Positions 38,047 to 48,690 of a stretch of 64,000 bases of DNA are shown one piece after another. The DNA is from Pycnococcus provasolii (Eukaryota; Chlorophyta; Pseudoscourfieldiophyceae; Pseudoscourfieldiales). The first letter of the stretch is position 1. Each line of letters opens with the position of its first letter. The notes beneath the pieces were generated by a model that was not told where the DNA came from, ran no database searches, and saw only the letters and a list, made by a program, of their open reading frames with translations. The stretch spans positions 310,001 through 374,000 of the forward strand of contig CP150571.1 of the NCBI GenBank assembly GCA_049487715.1, read 5' to 3'. The position numbers and the translations under genes are program-made.

Positions 38047-41000
38047 CTAGCGACGGTGCGTGTACATGCCCGCCGTTTTCACGAACGCGTCCAGCTCGCC
38101 AATCACGCCCTCGTAACCGGCGCCACCGCGTGACGGAGAGGGCACCGCGCGGCCAGCGGTGGAGAGATTCGCGACACGAGCGGCAGCCTCGAACTCTGAA
38201 CGTGTCACCACACCGTCGCCGTTCAAGTCCATCTGGTCGAACGACGTCGGCATGCGCGTGCTGCCTGGGCTGCGCGTGGGCGGCGCATGCATCGAAGAGT
38301 AGCGAAACGGCGTCGTAGACGGTGTTTCACGCTTGCTCGGCGTCCCGGCTGCCGACGTCGGCATCGGGGCGCGGTACTTGGAAACGCTCGCTGAGGTGAC
38401 ATCCGGCGTGCCAATCGCCGCTGCGGCAGCCTCGAGGCGGCTCGCCAGGCTCGCCGGCGGTCGCCGAGCCGAGCCTGGGGATGTGCGTTGAGGCACCGGT
38501 GGCGAAATTGCCTTCTTGATGCGCTCCACGCTCTTCGCAACCTCGTACTCGCCTCGCGTGACAACGCCGTCACCGTTCAAGTCCATGGCGTCGAAGCTTA
38601 CGCCATCGACGTTAGCAGCACGGCGCGATACGGACGACGGCGAGAGCGCATTTTTGATATGTTTCAGGCTCTTTGCAACCTCGTACTCGCCTCTGGTCAC
38701 AATGCCGTCGCCGTCCAAGTCCGCCTCAGCGAAGCTCATACCCGTGGGTGAAGCCGCAATTCCTTGCACTCGCATGCTTAACGTTGCCTGGTTGACCTCG
38801 TCGTCGCAGCGGTCAACAGCATCCTTAACCTCGCGCAGGAGGGCACGAAGACGAATCGCCGGCTGCTCGAGAGCAGGTGCAACGTTGTCCAGCGCCGTGC
38901 TTGCGCTGATTGCAGAACTTGCAGCGCCATGCATGGCGCGCACCGCACCGCGCTGAATTGACATCGTTGCAGCGAGTCTAGCCTTGTCCTCCTTGAGGTC
39001 GTCCCGCTCACGCCGGATCCTCTCGCGCTCCTGAATGAGGGCACGCGCAGATCGCTCAAGAGCAGCCACCTGCTCCTGCTGGCGCAATCGCTCCTGCTGG
39101 ATCACAGCAGACAGCTCATCACGTTCCGCGCGCGTTTTCATTGATTGCTCGTTTAGGATTTGCATAGCCGCATTGATGTGGCGCTCTCGACGAATCTGCG
39201 ACGATGCAATCTCCTCAGCCACTTCGCCATCAAGCGCTGGCATCTTCGCGTAGTCAAGCGCCGCGCCTGGTGTACCCGGCAGGGACTCCGCCGCGGCGAC
39301 CACGGCCATGCCAGCGTCGCGGAGCGTACGCTGCACAACATCCGCCTTCGCATCTGCTGTCCTGAGCTCAAGCTCTGGATCCCTTGCAGTGGTATGGCTC
39401 ATGAGGTGGTCTGAGGGGCTTGGAAGCTGCGCGGCGGCGGTGACAACCGCCATCCCCGCCTCCTTCAGCTGGCGCGTCACCTCCTCGAGACGCGCCTCGG
39501 CGCTTGAGGTACCCTTCGCCAGTTGCGAGATTTTCTCCTGCTCCTTCACGACAGCCTCGCGGTGCTCTTTGGCCAGCGACGCTGCACGCTTTGCCTCTCG
39601 CAGCATCGTCTGAATCTCTGTGCGATGCATCTCCCTTTCCATGTCGTTCTCAGCCTCGTACTCAGCAGCTTCAGCGCGCTCAGCCTCGAGCCGCGCGCTC
39701 AGCTCTGCCACTCGCGCCTCAAGCTTCTGCTTCTCCATCTCTGCCATCCGCGCCTTTGCTTCCATCATCTCCGTTTGTGCCATCAGTTCGTCGGTTGCGT
39801 TGCGCACACGGACTGCATCGGCATCCTTCTTCACCTTCGAAACAGCCTTCTTGCGCTTTTGGCTCGACATCGTCGCCTCGGCACGCTCGCGCTCGAGCTC
39901 GGCTAATATCTGGAGTTGGCGTTCCTGTTCCATCTGACGCGCCTGCTTCTCCATCTCCGCCATTGCGTTTGCGTTGGCCTGTTGTTCGGCCAGGAGTTGC
40001 TGCTGCTCCTGCATGGCGGCCGCCTCGCGCATCAGCTCGTTGGCGTTTTCCGCGTCGCGCACGTTCTCCGCCTCCACCTGCTCCATGCGCCTCTGCAGCT
40101 CGGCGAGCGCCGCCATTGCCTGTTGACCTTGTTGTACCTCAGACATCAGCTGATTGGCGTTGTCCGCGTCACGAACGTTCTCCGCCTCCACCGTCGCCAT
40201 GCGCTTCTGCAGCTCAGCGAGAGCCTCCATCGCCTGCTGGCTCTGCGCCGCCATATTTGCCGCCTGCTGCTTCTCCTGCTCCATTTCCATGAGCTTATCC
40301 CTCATCTCCGTGAGCGCCGCGAGTGCCTCTCGTCCCTCGTCAGCTTGCGACTTCATCGTCTCCAGTTCCTCCGCCACCTTCTGCGTGGTTGCGTAGTAAT
40401 ACTGGCGCTTCGTTTCCTCGAGCTCTTGTTCAAGCGCCCTCTTCATCGCTTCCAGCTTTTCAGCCTCGAGTTCCCTTTCCCGCGCGAGCGCGTCCGCGAC
40501 GACGTCCTCCACTGGTCTCTGCTGCACAATTTCCTCCGGTTCCTCATCCTCCTCCTCCTCTTCTTCATCTTCCTCCTCCTCTTCTTCCTCCTCCTCTTCT
40601 TCTTCCTCTTCCTCTTCCTCTTCCTCCTGCACGTCCTCGGCCGGACGTTGCAGCGGTGCGTCCGGGTCTTCGTCGAACTCTTTCACCTCTTGTCCTTTGG
40701 CGCGCAGCCACTCCTGTCCTTGCTCGACGAGCTTGTGGAGCTTGACGCGCTTTTCCTTCACGCTTTGTTCGAGCGCCATGCTCTGCTTGCCAGCGATCAT
40801 GCCACTGCTGAGTAGCTCGGCATCCTCCGTGATATCCTCCTCGAGTTCAACGATCTCGTCGTAGAGGTCTGCTCCATAGTGTTCGAGGCGTCGCTTGACT
40901 TCCATTCGCGCCGTCTTTCGCCTCTGTACGCGCAGACCTCGCGCGAGTGCCCGTTCGGTCTTTTGCTTGCCGACTTGTTTTTTGGTTGTTTTTTGCCAGT

Positions 41001-41112
41001 GTGCGGCGGCCGTTGTTTGTGCTTGGTGCGCCATGGCTTGTCTGAATGCGCCCATCATCGCGTCAGCTTCCGCCGCGGACATCTTCCCTCCACCACCACC
41101 TCCACGCGGCAT
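38047..41112 (-). CDS. Long coiled-coil protein with three C-terminal EF-hands
   Basis: 1021 aa from the ATG at 41112 (the frame also opens further upstream; MPRGGGGGGKMSAAEADAMM is the likely start). An acidic Glu run (residues ~165-215) is followed by ~500 residues of coiled coil with repeated segments ending in NVRDA(D/E)NANQLM or NELM. Three EF-hand loops lie near the C-terminus: DLDGDGIVTRGE, DLNGDGVVTRGE and DLNGDGVVTRSE. All Ca-binding positions are present, each preceded by Phe and a helix. The repeats around the loops (EYEVAKSLKHIKNA / EYEVAKSVERIKKA) show internal duplication. A Ca-responsive cytoskeletal or ciliary protein is plausible; no family is recognised. It converges on the R-SNARE gene. 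Confidence 0.8.
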   Translation of the reverse strand: MPRGGGGGGKMSAAEADAMMGAFRQAMAHQAQTTAAAHWQKTTKKQVGKQKTERALARGLRVQRRKTARMEVKRRLEHYGADLYDEIVELEEDITEDAELLSSGMIAGKQSMALEQSVKEKRVKLHKLVEQGQEWLRAKGQEVKEFDEDPDAPLQRPAEDVQEEEEEEEEEEEEEEEEEEEDEEEEEEDEEPEEIVQQRPVEDVVADALARERELEAEKLEAMKRALEQELEETKRQYYYATTQKVAEELETMKSQADEGREALAALTEMRDKLMEMEQEKQQAANMAAQSQQAMEALAELQKRMATVEAENVRDADNANQLMSEVQQGQQAMAALAELQRRMEQVEAENVRDAENANELMREAAAMQEQQQLLAEQQANANAMAEMEKQARQMEQERQLQILAELERERAEATMSSQKRKKAVSKVKKDADAVRVRNATDELMAQTEMMEAKARMAEMEKQKLEARVAELSARLEAERAEAAEYEAENDMEREMHRTEIQTMLREAKRAASLAKEHREAVVKEQEKISQLAKGTSSAEARLEEVTRQLKEAGMAVVTAAAQLPSPSDHLMSHTTARDPELELRTADAKADVVQRTLRDAGMAVVAAAESLPGTPGAALDYAKMPALDGEVAEEIASSQIRRERHINAAMQILNEQSMKTRAERDELSAVIQQERLRQQEQVAALERSARALIQERERIRRERDDLKEDKARLAATMSIQRGAVRAMHGAASSAISASTALDNVAPALEQPAIRLRALLREVKDAVDRCDDEVNQATLSMRVQGIAASPTGMSFAEADLDGDGIVTRGEYEVAKSLKHIKNALSPSSVSRRAANVDGVSFDAMDLNGDGVVTRGEYEVAKSVERIKKAISPPVPQRTSPGSARRPPASLASRLEAAAAAIGTPDVTSASVSKYRAPMPTSAAGTPSKRETPSTTPFRYSSMHAPPTRSPGSTRMPTSFDQMDLNGDGVVTRSEFEAAARVANLSTAGRAVPSPSRGGAGYEGVIGELDAFVKTAGMYTHRR

Positions 41113-41905
41113 TGCAGTAGCAGAAGAAGAAGAAGAAGCGTTCAGGTTATCGCTAGCAAGGCCAGCCGTGATGAGAAGGAAGGCGTCGTGATGGCGCAAC
41201 AGGAGCAAAGCAGCGCCAGGCCCCTCGAGCCTCAGGGGACCCACGGACCCAGACGACGACGAGCCTGAAGCCTAGTACCTGTACTGTGGTAGTGTGGTGT
41301 TCGTCGCTCGCTTGCGTCGAGTGGCCCCTTCCATCGCTGATCGCTGATCGCTGTATGTAATAAGGTGCGTCTCGCTAAAACTCGCTTGTCTCACCTCACA
41401 GCACAGAACAAAGTTCGCGTGAAAGCCTGGATGGATGGGCGTTCCCTTCCCTTCCCGAGCCTCAACAGGTGCTGCGATGCGAGCTCTTTAAAGGTTGCTC
41501 ATCGCTAACCATACGGGTACCTCGTACGCTCGCTCGTTGTGTTTCTTCGCCTTTCTCGATGCATCCCTCCATCACTCGATGCATCCCTCCTTGCATTCCT
41601 TTCACGAGGACACGACGAGCAAGCGTGATTCCGGCATGTACATTTACTGACAACGACTTGTTACAGTAAGTGTCAACAAGGGGATCCCCGCATCCCTCCT
41701 AGACTAACCTTAAGCTTAGTTCTTTTAAGGGTGGCTCTTCCACGCCTGGCTGCCTGGCGTTGTTATTTCCTTTCGTACCCAATTGACTTTCCCCTTGAAC
41801 TTTCGCGCTCCTCTCCTCCCCTCTCGCGTGCTCGTGGCCTCGTGCTCGTCTGGTCTGGTTTGGTGCAGTCAAGTCAACTTGGTGCCATTCATACATAATA
41901 GGGTA
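41113..41905. promoter_or_regulatory. Divergent upstream region with probable 5'UTR intron
   Basis: No gene is seen. TTGTTACAGTAAGTG (donor at 41666) and TTGGTGCAG ending at 41868 could bound a 203-nt 5'UTR intron of the gene starting at 41906. GGGGATCCCCG lies at about 41681-41691. TCGATGCATCCCTCCATCAC-type tandem sequence lies near 41556-41600. Confidence 0.45.
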
Positions 41906-43315
41906 ATGTCGCTGCGTCACATCCACCCGGACAAACCCGTCGTCAAAGTGCCCACGCCAGTCTGGCTTCCCGCGGGACACCTCGGGCACGGCGCGGAGAA
42001 AAAAGGCGCGGCAGGGGCTTCCGCATTCGTGGAAAACGACAACGGATACGTCGAGTCTGCGCGCTCCTCGTCAGCAGGAGGCTCACGACACGTGAACGCG
42101 CCTTTCACGCAAGTCGCCGCGCTGCGCAGCGAACTGCAAACCTACAAACGCGCATACAAAGAACTTAACGGCGCGCTCGACGGGTGCAAGGCTGACCTCG
42201 ACGGAACACGCGCGGAACTTGCAAACGAAAGAGAAGCGAGAAGGCACGAGGCAAGCCTGAGAGCGAACGACGCGGAAAGCCACGCGGAGGTGGCACGATC
42301 GCTACGCGCAGAAATAGACGAAGGAAGAGAGAGGTGCAAGCTGCTCGAGGCGGAGCTCGTAAGTCTTCGCAAGGAACTCAAGGCTGAGCGCAAGGAGCGC
42401 AAGCGCGACGCGGAGGAGAAGGTGCGCGAAATCAACAGCTTGGCAGAGCGGAACGCGGCGGAGCGAGAGGAGGAGCGAAAGGAGTGGCGACGCGACATCG
42501 AAGCGCTGCGAGGGGCGCTCGCGACAGAGCGCGAAGGACGCGGACTTGCGGATCGAGAGCTCGCGGAGCTGCGCGAACGATCAGCTGCCGCAGACTCTGC
42601 CGCCGCCGCCGCGCGCGCGGAGTGCGAGGCGGAGCGTGGAGCGCGCTACCGCGAGGCGGAGAGTGCAGCATCCGCAAGACAAGAGGCGGACTCGTGCCGC
42701 ACGGCACTGGAGCAGGAACGCCAGGCGGTGGCTGCCTCTAAGCGCGAGCTCGACGTGTACAAACAGGAATTCCCGCTCATTAGGCTGCGCGACCACATGG
42801 TGCCCGCCGGATCGTACGCGGGCGCCATGCACGCGCAGTACATGGCAGAGGCGGAGCTGCGACAACGCATGGGCGTGGGTAGCATTGGCGTGGTTCCCGT
42901 GGAGGGGCATATTCCGACGCTCGTGCCAGCTTCAGAACGTGTCGTCAGCCCAGCCACTGCACGCGCGGAAGTGTTCAATTCTGCAGCCGCGGCGACGGCA
43001 GAAGGAGCAGCCGGTGTCAGTACACCAACGAGAGCATCGGCAGCGACGGTCGACGCGCGCACGGACGCCAACGTGATCAGCCCGCAGCAACCTTCGTTGT
43101 ACGCATACGACGCACCTGCAACACACCATTGGGCAGCGCCCGCGGGACCTCTTGGCGCGATGAGCCCGAGTCTCGCCGCCGGCCCTCAGCTGTACGGCCC
43201 GATCCCGAGCGTGCTAAGTTCAGCCTATCTCATCAGGCAAGCCGGCGGTGTACCAGAAGCTGCGATCGCCGCGGGATTTGCTGCGGGGCTTACGGCGGCA
43301 AGGCGTGGCTACTAA
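41906..43315 (+). CDS. Coiled-coil protein of unknown function
   Basis: 469 aa from the ATG at 41906 (MSLRHIHPDKPVVKVPTPVW). The N-terminal 70 residues have a His/Pro motif and Gly-rich linker, followed by ~240 residues of charged coiled coil (residues ~75-315: QVAALRSELQTYKRAYKELN, ERKEWRRDIEALRGALATER). The C-terminal 150 residues are Ala/Pro-rich with a final block AYLIRQAGGVPEAAIAAGFA. I do not recognise a family. The PDKPVVKVPTPVWLPAG start is distinctive and could help a search. It converges on the next coiled-coil gene, 84 bp between stops. Confidence 0.7.
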   Translation: MSLRHIHPDKPVVKVPTPVWLPAGHLGHGAEKKGAAGASAFVENDNGYVESARSSSAGGSRHVNAPFTQVAALRSELQTYKRAYKELNGALDGCKADLDGTRAELANEREARRHEASLRANDAESHAEVARSLRAEIDEGRERCKLLEAELVSLRKELKAERKERKRDAEEKVREINSLAERNAAEREEERKEWRRDIEALRGALATEREGRGLADRELAELRERSAAADSAAAAARAECEAERGARYREAESAASARQEADSCRTALEQERQAVAASKRELDVYKQEFPLIRLRDHMVPAGSYAGAMHAQYMAEAELRQRMGVGSIGVVPVEGHIPTLVPASERVVSPATARAEVFNSAAAATAEGAAGVSTPTRASAATVDARTDANVISPQQPSLYAYDAPATHHWAAPAGPLGAMSPSLAAGPQLYGPIPSVLSSAYLIRQAGGVPEAAIAAGFAAGLTAARRGY

Positions 43316-43399
43316 ATGACGACGTAATTAGTACGAAGTTTTTTCTTCTCAAAAAAGTTTTTTCTTTCGTTCTCTAACCCCTTTACATTTGTTCCCTTC

Positions 43400-46157
43400 T
43401 TAAAAGTCGTCCGCCATGGCACTTGCCATGCGCGCGCTCTGCGCATCAAGCGCGGCACTCAGCTCGCGCTCACGCTGCTGTGCATCAGCAAGACGCTCCT
43501 TCATTTCTGCTTGCAACGCGGTCGCCTCTTTGAGACTCTCCGCGTCTTGATCACGAGCAGCCTCCGCCGCGGACGCCTTTTCGCGAGCAGTGCGCACTCG
43601 CTTCTCCGCGTCGTCCACCTCCTGTTGAAGGCATGCAATCGTCACGTCGCGCACCCTGCACTCTTCCTGCTGAGCGCGAGCCTCCTCCAGCGCAGCTTCC
43701 GTCGACTCCGCGGCAACTTTCCTGGCCTCTTCCGCCGCAGCACGAGCAGCCTCGGCAGACTCCGCCTCCGCAAGTGCGTCCTGGGCAAGCGACTCCGCCT
43801 CCTCACGTGCCGCCTGAAGTTCTCGCGCCTTTTTCGCCGCATCAATCGCTGCATCTTCCGCCACCTTTTCCACGGCTGCCAACTCGGCGACGTACTTTCG
43901 CTCCGCGTCAGCAATCTGATTCTTGAGCTCAATCACATCAGCGCGTGCTGCACGCTCAGCCTCCGCCGCTCTGGATGCCGCCTGCTTTTCGGCGTGAAGC
44001 TCGGCAAATGCCTCCTCTTGTTCCTCCAGTCTCTTCTCGGCAAGTGCCTCAGCTTCTCGTAGGCGACGCTCGATGGCACCAAGCTGACCCTCGAGAGAGC
44101 GATTCGCATTTTCGTTGCTCTGCGCAGACTGCTCCGCCTCCGATACGCGACTTGCTGCGGCACGAAGCGGCCTGATCGCTGCCTCCGCCTCCTCGTACTT
44201 GAGTTCTGCCTCTGCGGCCTTATGCTGCGCCTCTTTGGCAATCGTCTCGCTACGCTTCGCATCGGCGCGAGCGATGTCCGCCGCCTCCTCTGCAGCTCGA
44301 AGGCGCGCCTCAAGAGCCGACGATCCAGCCTTTGACCTTGCAGCGGCGAGTGACTCACCCTCACTCACGAGCGCCTCAAGCTCCTCAATGCGTGCGTGAA
44401 GCTTCTTCACCTCCTTTCTCGCGGCGTCACGCTCTGCCACCGAGGCCGATTCCATGGCAGCAGCCTTGTGCGCGCGTGCCGACGCCGCCTTCACCTCCTG
44501 CGCGGCGTTTCGCGCAGCATCGCCGTGGTCGCGCTTAGCTGCCTCAAGTGCAAAGCGCGATTCAGCGAGCTGCCTCTCGAGTCTCGCGCGTGCGTCGGCG
44601 TCACCAACTGCGGCACCGTCGCGCTGCTCAAGGATATCCTCCATCTCCTCGCAACGCTTGCGCCATGCCCTTGCTTCCTCGCGGTGTGCTTTCGCTTCGT
44701 CAAGTGCAGCCTTGTCAGTCATTTGTTGGCATCCCTCGAGCTCGTGGCAGCGTTCACGCCACTTTTTTGCGTCGCCGCGATGTTTCGCGCCTTCGTCGAT
44801 CGCGGCGTTGGCCATGTCCTTCGCTTCCTCAAGTTCTCTCGCAAGTCGCTTCGCCTTGTCTCGACTTGCGGCAAGTTCCGCGGCGCTGCGAAGACTTGAT
44901 CCTTCCATCTCACGCTTCACTTTCGCAACGTCGTCGCGCAGGCGTGCACACTCTCGTGAGCTTGCCTCTGCCCTATCTCGGCTCGACGAAATTTCCGTCG
45001 CGTGTCGCAGATTGGCAGTTTCCATCTCGCGTTTCAGTTTCGCAACGTCGTCATGTAATCGGGCGCACTCACGCGAGCTGTCTCTGCTCGACGAAAGTTC
45101 CGTCGCGTGTCGCAGATTGGCAGTTTCCATCTCGCGTTTGAGTTTTGCAACGTCGTCGCGTAGTCGGGCGCACTCTCGCGAGCTTGCGTCTGCACGTGCA
45201 CGGAGGGCAATGGCTGCCGCCTCCTGCGTCTTGGTAGACGCCACCGGCGACGATTCTCGCGGTTCCCACCCTGGTGGATGTTGGACACTGTAGGTACGGT
45301 GATTTCGCTGCGGGGAAGAGCTCGTGGCTGTCGCCGGTGCCGCCGGTGGGGCAGGTGCAGGTGCATGACGCTGTGCTGTTGTTGGAACGTCGTCGTCCGC
45401 CGCGAAACGAACGCGTGCGGACACCGCAGATGCGTGGCTGGCGGCTCCTCGTCGCAGTGCTGATCTCGTCGGTGTGACGGTGTTTTTGAACGCAAGCTTC
45501 TTTGTTGTCGTGTTGGTATTCTGGGGCGTGGACGGCAGAGCGCCCTCACTTCGCAGCGAGTCGCGTCTCTTTTCGAGTTCGTTTGCCAATTCCTTGACAC
45601 GAGCGAACTCGGAGGCGTACGGCGAAGATTCAGCAGCATCGTCATCCTCCGACTCGTCGTGTTGTCGCGAACGTCTCGACGCGGGCGTGTGCGCGTCTGC
45701 TTCGCGGCTGTTGAGTTCGTGAAGTCGACGTCGGTACGTCGAGTTCAGGTGTTGTTGCTGTTGGCTCGACATCGACGTTGCTGATTTGGTTGTTGAAAGC
45801 TGCCGCTGCTGCAAGTGGCGGGTTTGGTGTTGTTGTTGGGGTAAGCTCCATGTGAGTTTTGTCTTCTCAAATAAAGAAATGTTAAAACTAAAAAAAGAAA
45901 ACGCAGGCAGACACAAAAGCAAAGAAAAGAAGAGGAGTTCTTACCTTCCTCGCCGCCCTCTTTCCGCTAAGAGAGGTAAGCGTATTCCCCAGGTTATGTT
46001 TGTTGATGGACTCAGAGTTGTGCGTCGTCACGAGGTTGTCATCGAAGGGCTTAAGAGGTTGCCTTAGAGGCGTACGGTGCATGGCAGAACCACCAACAAG
46101 GTCATGGTTTTGTTGCATATGGCTCATGAGCAGACGTCCTGGCGTTCGCGGCGCCAT
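43400..46157 (-). CDS. Large coiled-coil protein, two exons
   Basis: Exon 1 is 46157-45945 (71 codons: MAPRTPGRLLMSHMQ...LSGKRAARK) with donor GTAAGA. The intron is 45944-45809 (136 nt, ending CACTTGCAG). Exon 2 is 45808-43400 and continues in frame (QRQLSTTKSATSMSS). The total is 873 aa. Exon 2 alone also has an ATG at 45772, so exon 1 is an inference from clean splice sites and frame. After a Ser/Thr/Gln-rich head, residues ~270-850 are nearly continuous coiled coil with Ala, Glu and Arg. The segment ECARLRDDVAKLKREMETAN is repeated three times with DNA-level similarity (about 44920-45190). No family is recognised; centrosomal or ciliary rootlet-type proteins look like this. Confidence 0.7.
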
Positions 46158-46312
46158 GGTGAAAAAAACAAAACAAACGCGAGTGTGCAGAGTGAGAGAG
46201 GGAGGGAGGGGGACGACGGGAAACTCTTATCTGTCGTTTTCTACATTCCCATTTCCCACCTGGCGCCTGGGGGGAAGAAAGAGAGAGTTAACATCGATCG
46301 GAGGAGGGGTAG

Positions 46313-46342
46313 TAGGGTTAGGGTTAGGGCGATTAGGGTTAG
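46313..46342 (+). repeat. TTAGGG cluster in a divergent promoter
   Basis: TAGGGTTAGGGTTAGGGCGATTAGGGTTAGG between the starts at 46157 (minus) and 46572 (plus). Confidence 0.85.
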
Positions 46343-46571
46343 GTTTTTGTGGCATCTGCCTTGTTGCCCTCCCCTCTCTCCCCCTCCCCTTTTTTTGACG
46401 CCTGCTTTGCTTTGCCCGCGCACTTCATTCCTGTATTTCCTCTCATTACTTTACGCTGCTGTGAGTGGTGGTTCATTATTAGTACTCTGCACCCCACCTT
46501 TGCTTTGCTTTGCTTTGCTCTCGTCAAAGGGGTTGGTTTCGTTTGCGTTTGTGCTTGCATTTCTTCGCGTC

Positions 46572-47024
46572 ATGGTGCACAAGCGTTGTCGGGAAAATGA
46601 GGCACCTGGCTCAGGGTCGCAAACACAACACATCACACCTGTCCCTGGACTCGACGTCGGAGACTTTCAGCACCAGAACGCGCTCGGGCAGCACCAGCAC
46701 CAGCAAATGCAGCACCAGCACCAGCACAACCTCGCACACGCAAACCCAAATAATACGGGTGGCAGTGCAGAAGACGAACACCTCTTGACACGGCAGTTCA
46801 AGCGCCTGCACACCGGTGTCGCGCCTGTGTGGACCGACCCAGTCTCAGTCCAGCACAACAAGTTAGACGCTGCACGACACATGCAACCACAACCACGACC
46901 GACACAAACACCAACACAGCACAACGCGTGCTGCTCGTACGAGACTATCAACGCTATGCTCGGACGACTACACGTGGAACGCGAGAGTCGCCAAGGACGA
47001 CAGAAACAGGCTCAGCCATTCTAA
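46572..47024 (+). CDS. Small His/Gln-rich protein of unknown function
   Basis: 150 aa from the ATG at 46572 (MVHKRCRENEAPGSGSQ). Residues ~35-60 are a His/Gln repeat (QHQHQQMQHQHQHN). LLTRQFKRLHTG follows in the middle and CCSYETINAMLGRLHVERES near the end, which looks like a conserved helix. The basic start and FKRLH motif suggest a nuclear protein, but no family is recognised. An upstream extension of the frame (from 46077) runs through the telomere-type array and is unlikely to be translated. Confidence 0.5.
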   Translation: MVHKRCRENEAPGSGSQTQHITPVPGLDVGDFQHQNALGQHQHQQMQHQHQHNLAHANPNNTGGSAEDEHLLTRQFKRLHTGVAPVWTDPVSVQHNKLDAARHMQPQPRPTQTPTQHNACCSYETINAMLGRLHVERESRQGRQKQAQPF

Positions 47025-47203
47025 CTTAAACCGTAAACGTTGTAACAGCACACTTGTAACCTTTTTGTTGTGATTCCTTTGATACGGTTGGCGGTGGGTC
47101 GCAGGTGACACGTCGAGCGACATCCTTGTTAAGAAAGAAGGTAAGGCACACTGCGTGGGAAAAAGAGGCTTTGGAATCATTTTTACATGGGTGAAGTGCG
47201 GTA

Positions 47204-47902
47204 TCACTTAACGCTGAGGTCGTCGTTGTAGTATAGGTGCACAACGGGGTGGTAGTAGTCCGAGTTGATGCTGAGCACCTCGAAGTCGTACTCCTCGTCT
47301 GGCACACCGTTCTCCGAGAGCGTCATCTCCATGTCGAGCGGCGTGAACACCCACTCGCCGCCGTACGGCTTGAGCACCTTCCACGTGTAGCTCGCCGCGT
47401 GCCAGTTCAGTTCCAGGTACCTCTTCTCGATCTCCCCCACCGTCTCCTCGCTCGGCACCTCCATGCTGTCCTCTTGCCCCGTTAGCACGTTCTTGATTCG
47501 GATGGTGCGTGTCTTGCGGCTGAGCTCTCCCACGTAATACCGCTTGTCGTCCTGCCACCACGGCAGGCCGAAGCTGTTGTCCCAATCGACCGTCGGCTCG
47601 CGCGGCGGAATGTGCACGAAAGGTCCCATGGGGCAGTACGGCTCCTCGAGCGACGTGACTGGGTCGAGGTGTGTCTTCACCTTCACGGCGTCGTCTTTGC
47701 CGAGAAGAGGCTGAAACCAGTGCGTTATGTCCGTCCCGGCCGCCTTTAAGATGGGTTCGACGAGCGGCCCTTGGTGCTCCTTGATGAGCTTTGTGATGTC
47801 GAACACCTTGAAGTGGAACGACACCCAGCAGTCGTTCGGCGAGTTGTGCGCGGACACCTCCATGGGCGTGTAGAAGCGCTGGTCGATGTCTGTGGTGGAC
47901 AT
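47204..47902 (-). CDS. CYB5D1: Cytochrome b5 domain-containing protein 1 (ciliary)
   Basis: 232 aa from the ATG at 47902 (MSTTDIDQRFYTPMEVSAHN); the frame opens further upstream but this start matches family length (~228). The b5-like fold is at residues ~8-70 (PNDCWVSFHFKVFDITKLIK, then a heme-ligand-like THWF). The family-specific part follows (THLDPVTSLEEPYCPMGPFV, LPWWQDDKRYYVGELSRKTR, IKNVLTGQEDSMEVPSEETV, LNWHAASYTWKVL, DEEYDFEVLSIN). The family is axonemal (FAP198 in Chlamydomonas) and linked to redox-controlled ciliary beating. Together with DRC4 it supports a motile flagellum. It is divergent from the KH-domain gene. Confidence 0.92.
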   Translation of the reverse strand: MSTTDIDQRFYTPMEVSAHNSPNDCWVSFHFKVFDITKLIKEHQGPLVEPILKAAGTDITHWFQPLLGKDDAVKVKTHLDPVTSLEEPYCPMGPFVHIPPREPTVDWDNSFGLPWWQDDKRYYVGELSRKTRTIRIKNVLTGQEDSMEVPSEETVGEIEKRYLELNWHAASYTWKVLKPYGGEWVFTPLDMEMTLSENGVPDEEYDFEVLSINSDYYHPVVHLYYNDDLSVK

Positions 47903-48690
47903 GGTGGTCGAGTATCTCAGAACGGATTCTATCAACGCAGCTAAGGTTTTTTTCCAGGCGTGTTGCGGAAGTAAATAAGACGCCAAGTCGTTCGGCCGGC
48001 GAGCTTGCTTATTCACGAGCTTATTGACGGCTCTGGCGCGCGGTACTCTTTCCTGCACAGCAGTGCGTCAAGCGAGACGTGGTTTCTGGTATATCGAGTG
48101 TGTTGCGATGCCCGGAGCGAGCCCCCACCTCCCACCTGAAGCGGGTGTTGTGTCGTGCGCGAGCGAAAGCCGGGTCCCCCCCCGAACAAGGGCGCTCCGG
48201 AGGCTCAAGAAACAGCACCCCTGCACTACGATAGTCGAAGGCATCTAATAAGGCCTTATATTAGCCTTGCACCGTCGACGATTCCCACAAGGAAGGCGAT
48301 TCCCCCTGACACCTGACCCAACGACGGCAATGCTCCAATGCTAGTGACAGAATAGGACAGTGACCGGTCACTGCACTAATCAGCATGCGGTGCAGTGCAG
48401 TGGGAGACTGGGAGTGGGGCAGTTGAGCACAAATACAGGTTTTACAGGGAACAGCGGAACACACATTCTCTTTTCTTGGGAACAGGTCTCAGGTGTACGA
48501 TCCACGGGCTTTTACCTCTGTTGCTGCCACCATGGGACTCAGGATGAGAGGGAGGATCAAGGCGAACTGAGGAGTCTTGGAGGAGGTTGGAGGAGCACGA
48601 GGACAGTCCACAGGAGGAGCCCTGGAGGAGGTTATTAGAAACCGACCACCTTTGAAGAAAAGAAGCGAGGAAGGGAGGGGGAAGACGATT
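47903..48690. promoter_or_regulatory. Divergent upstream region of CYB5D1 and the KH-domain gene
   Basis: No gene or RNA is recognised. A short Pur/Pyr-rich part is near 48540-48680. Confidence 0.4.
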
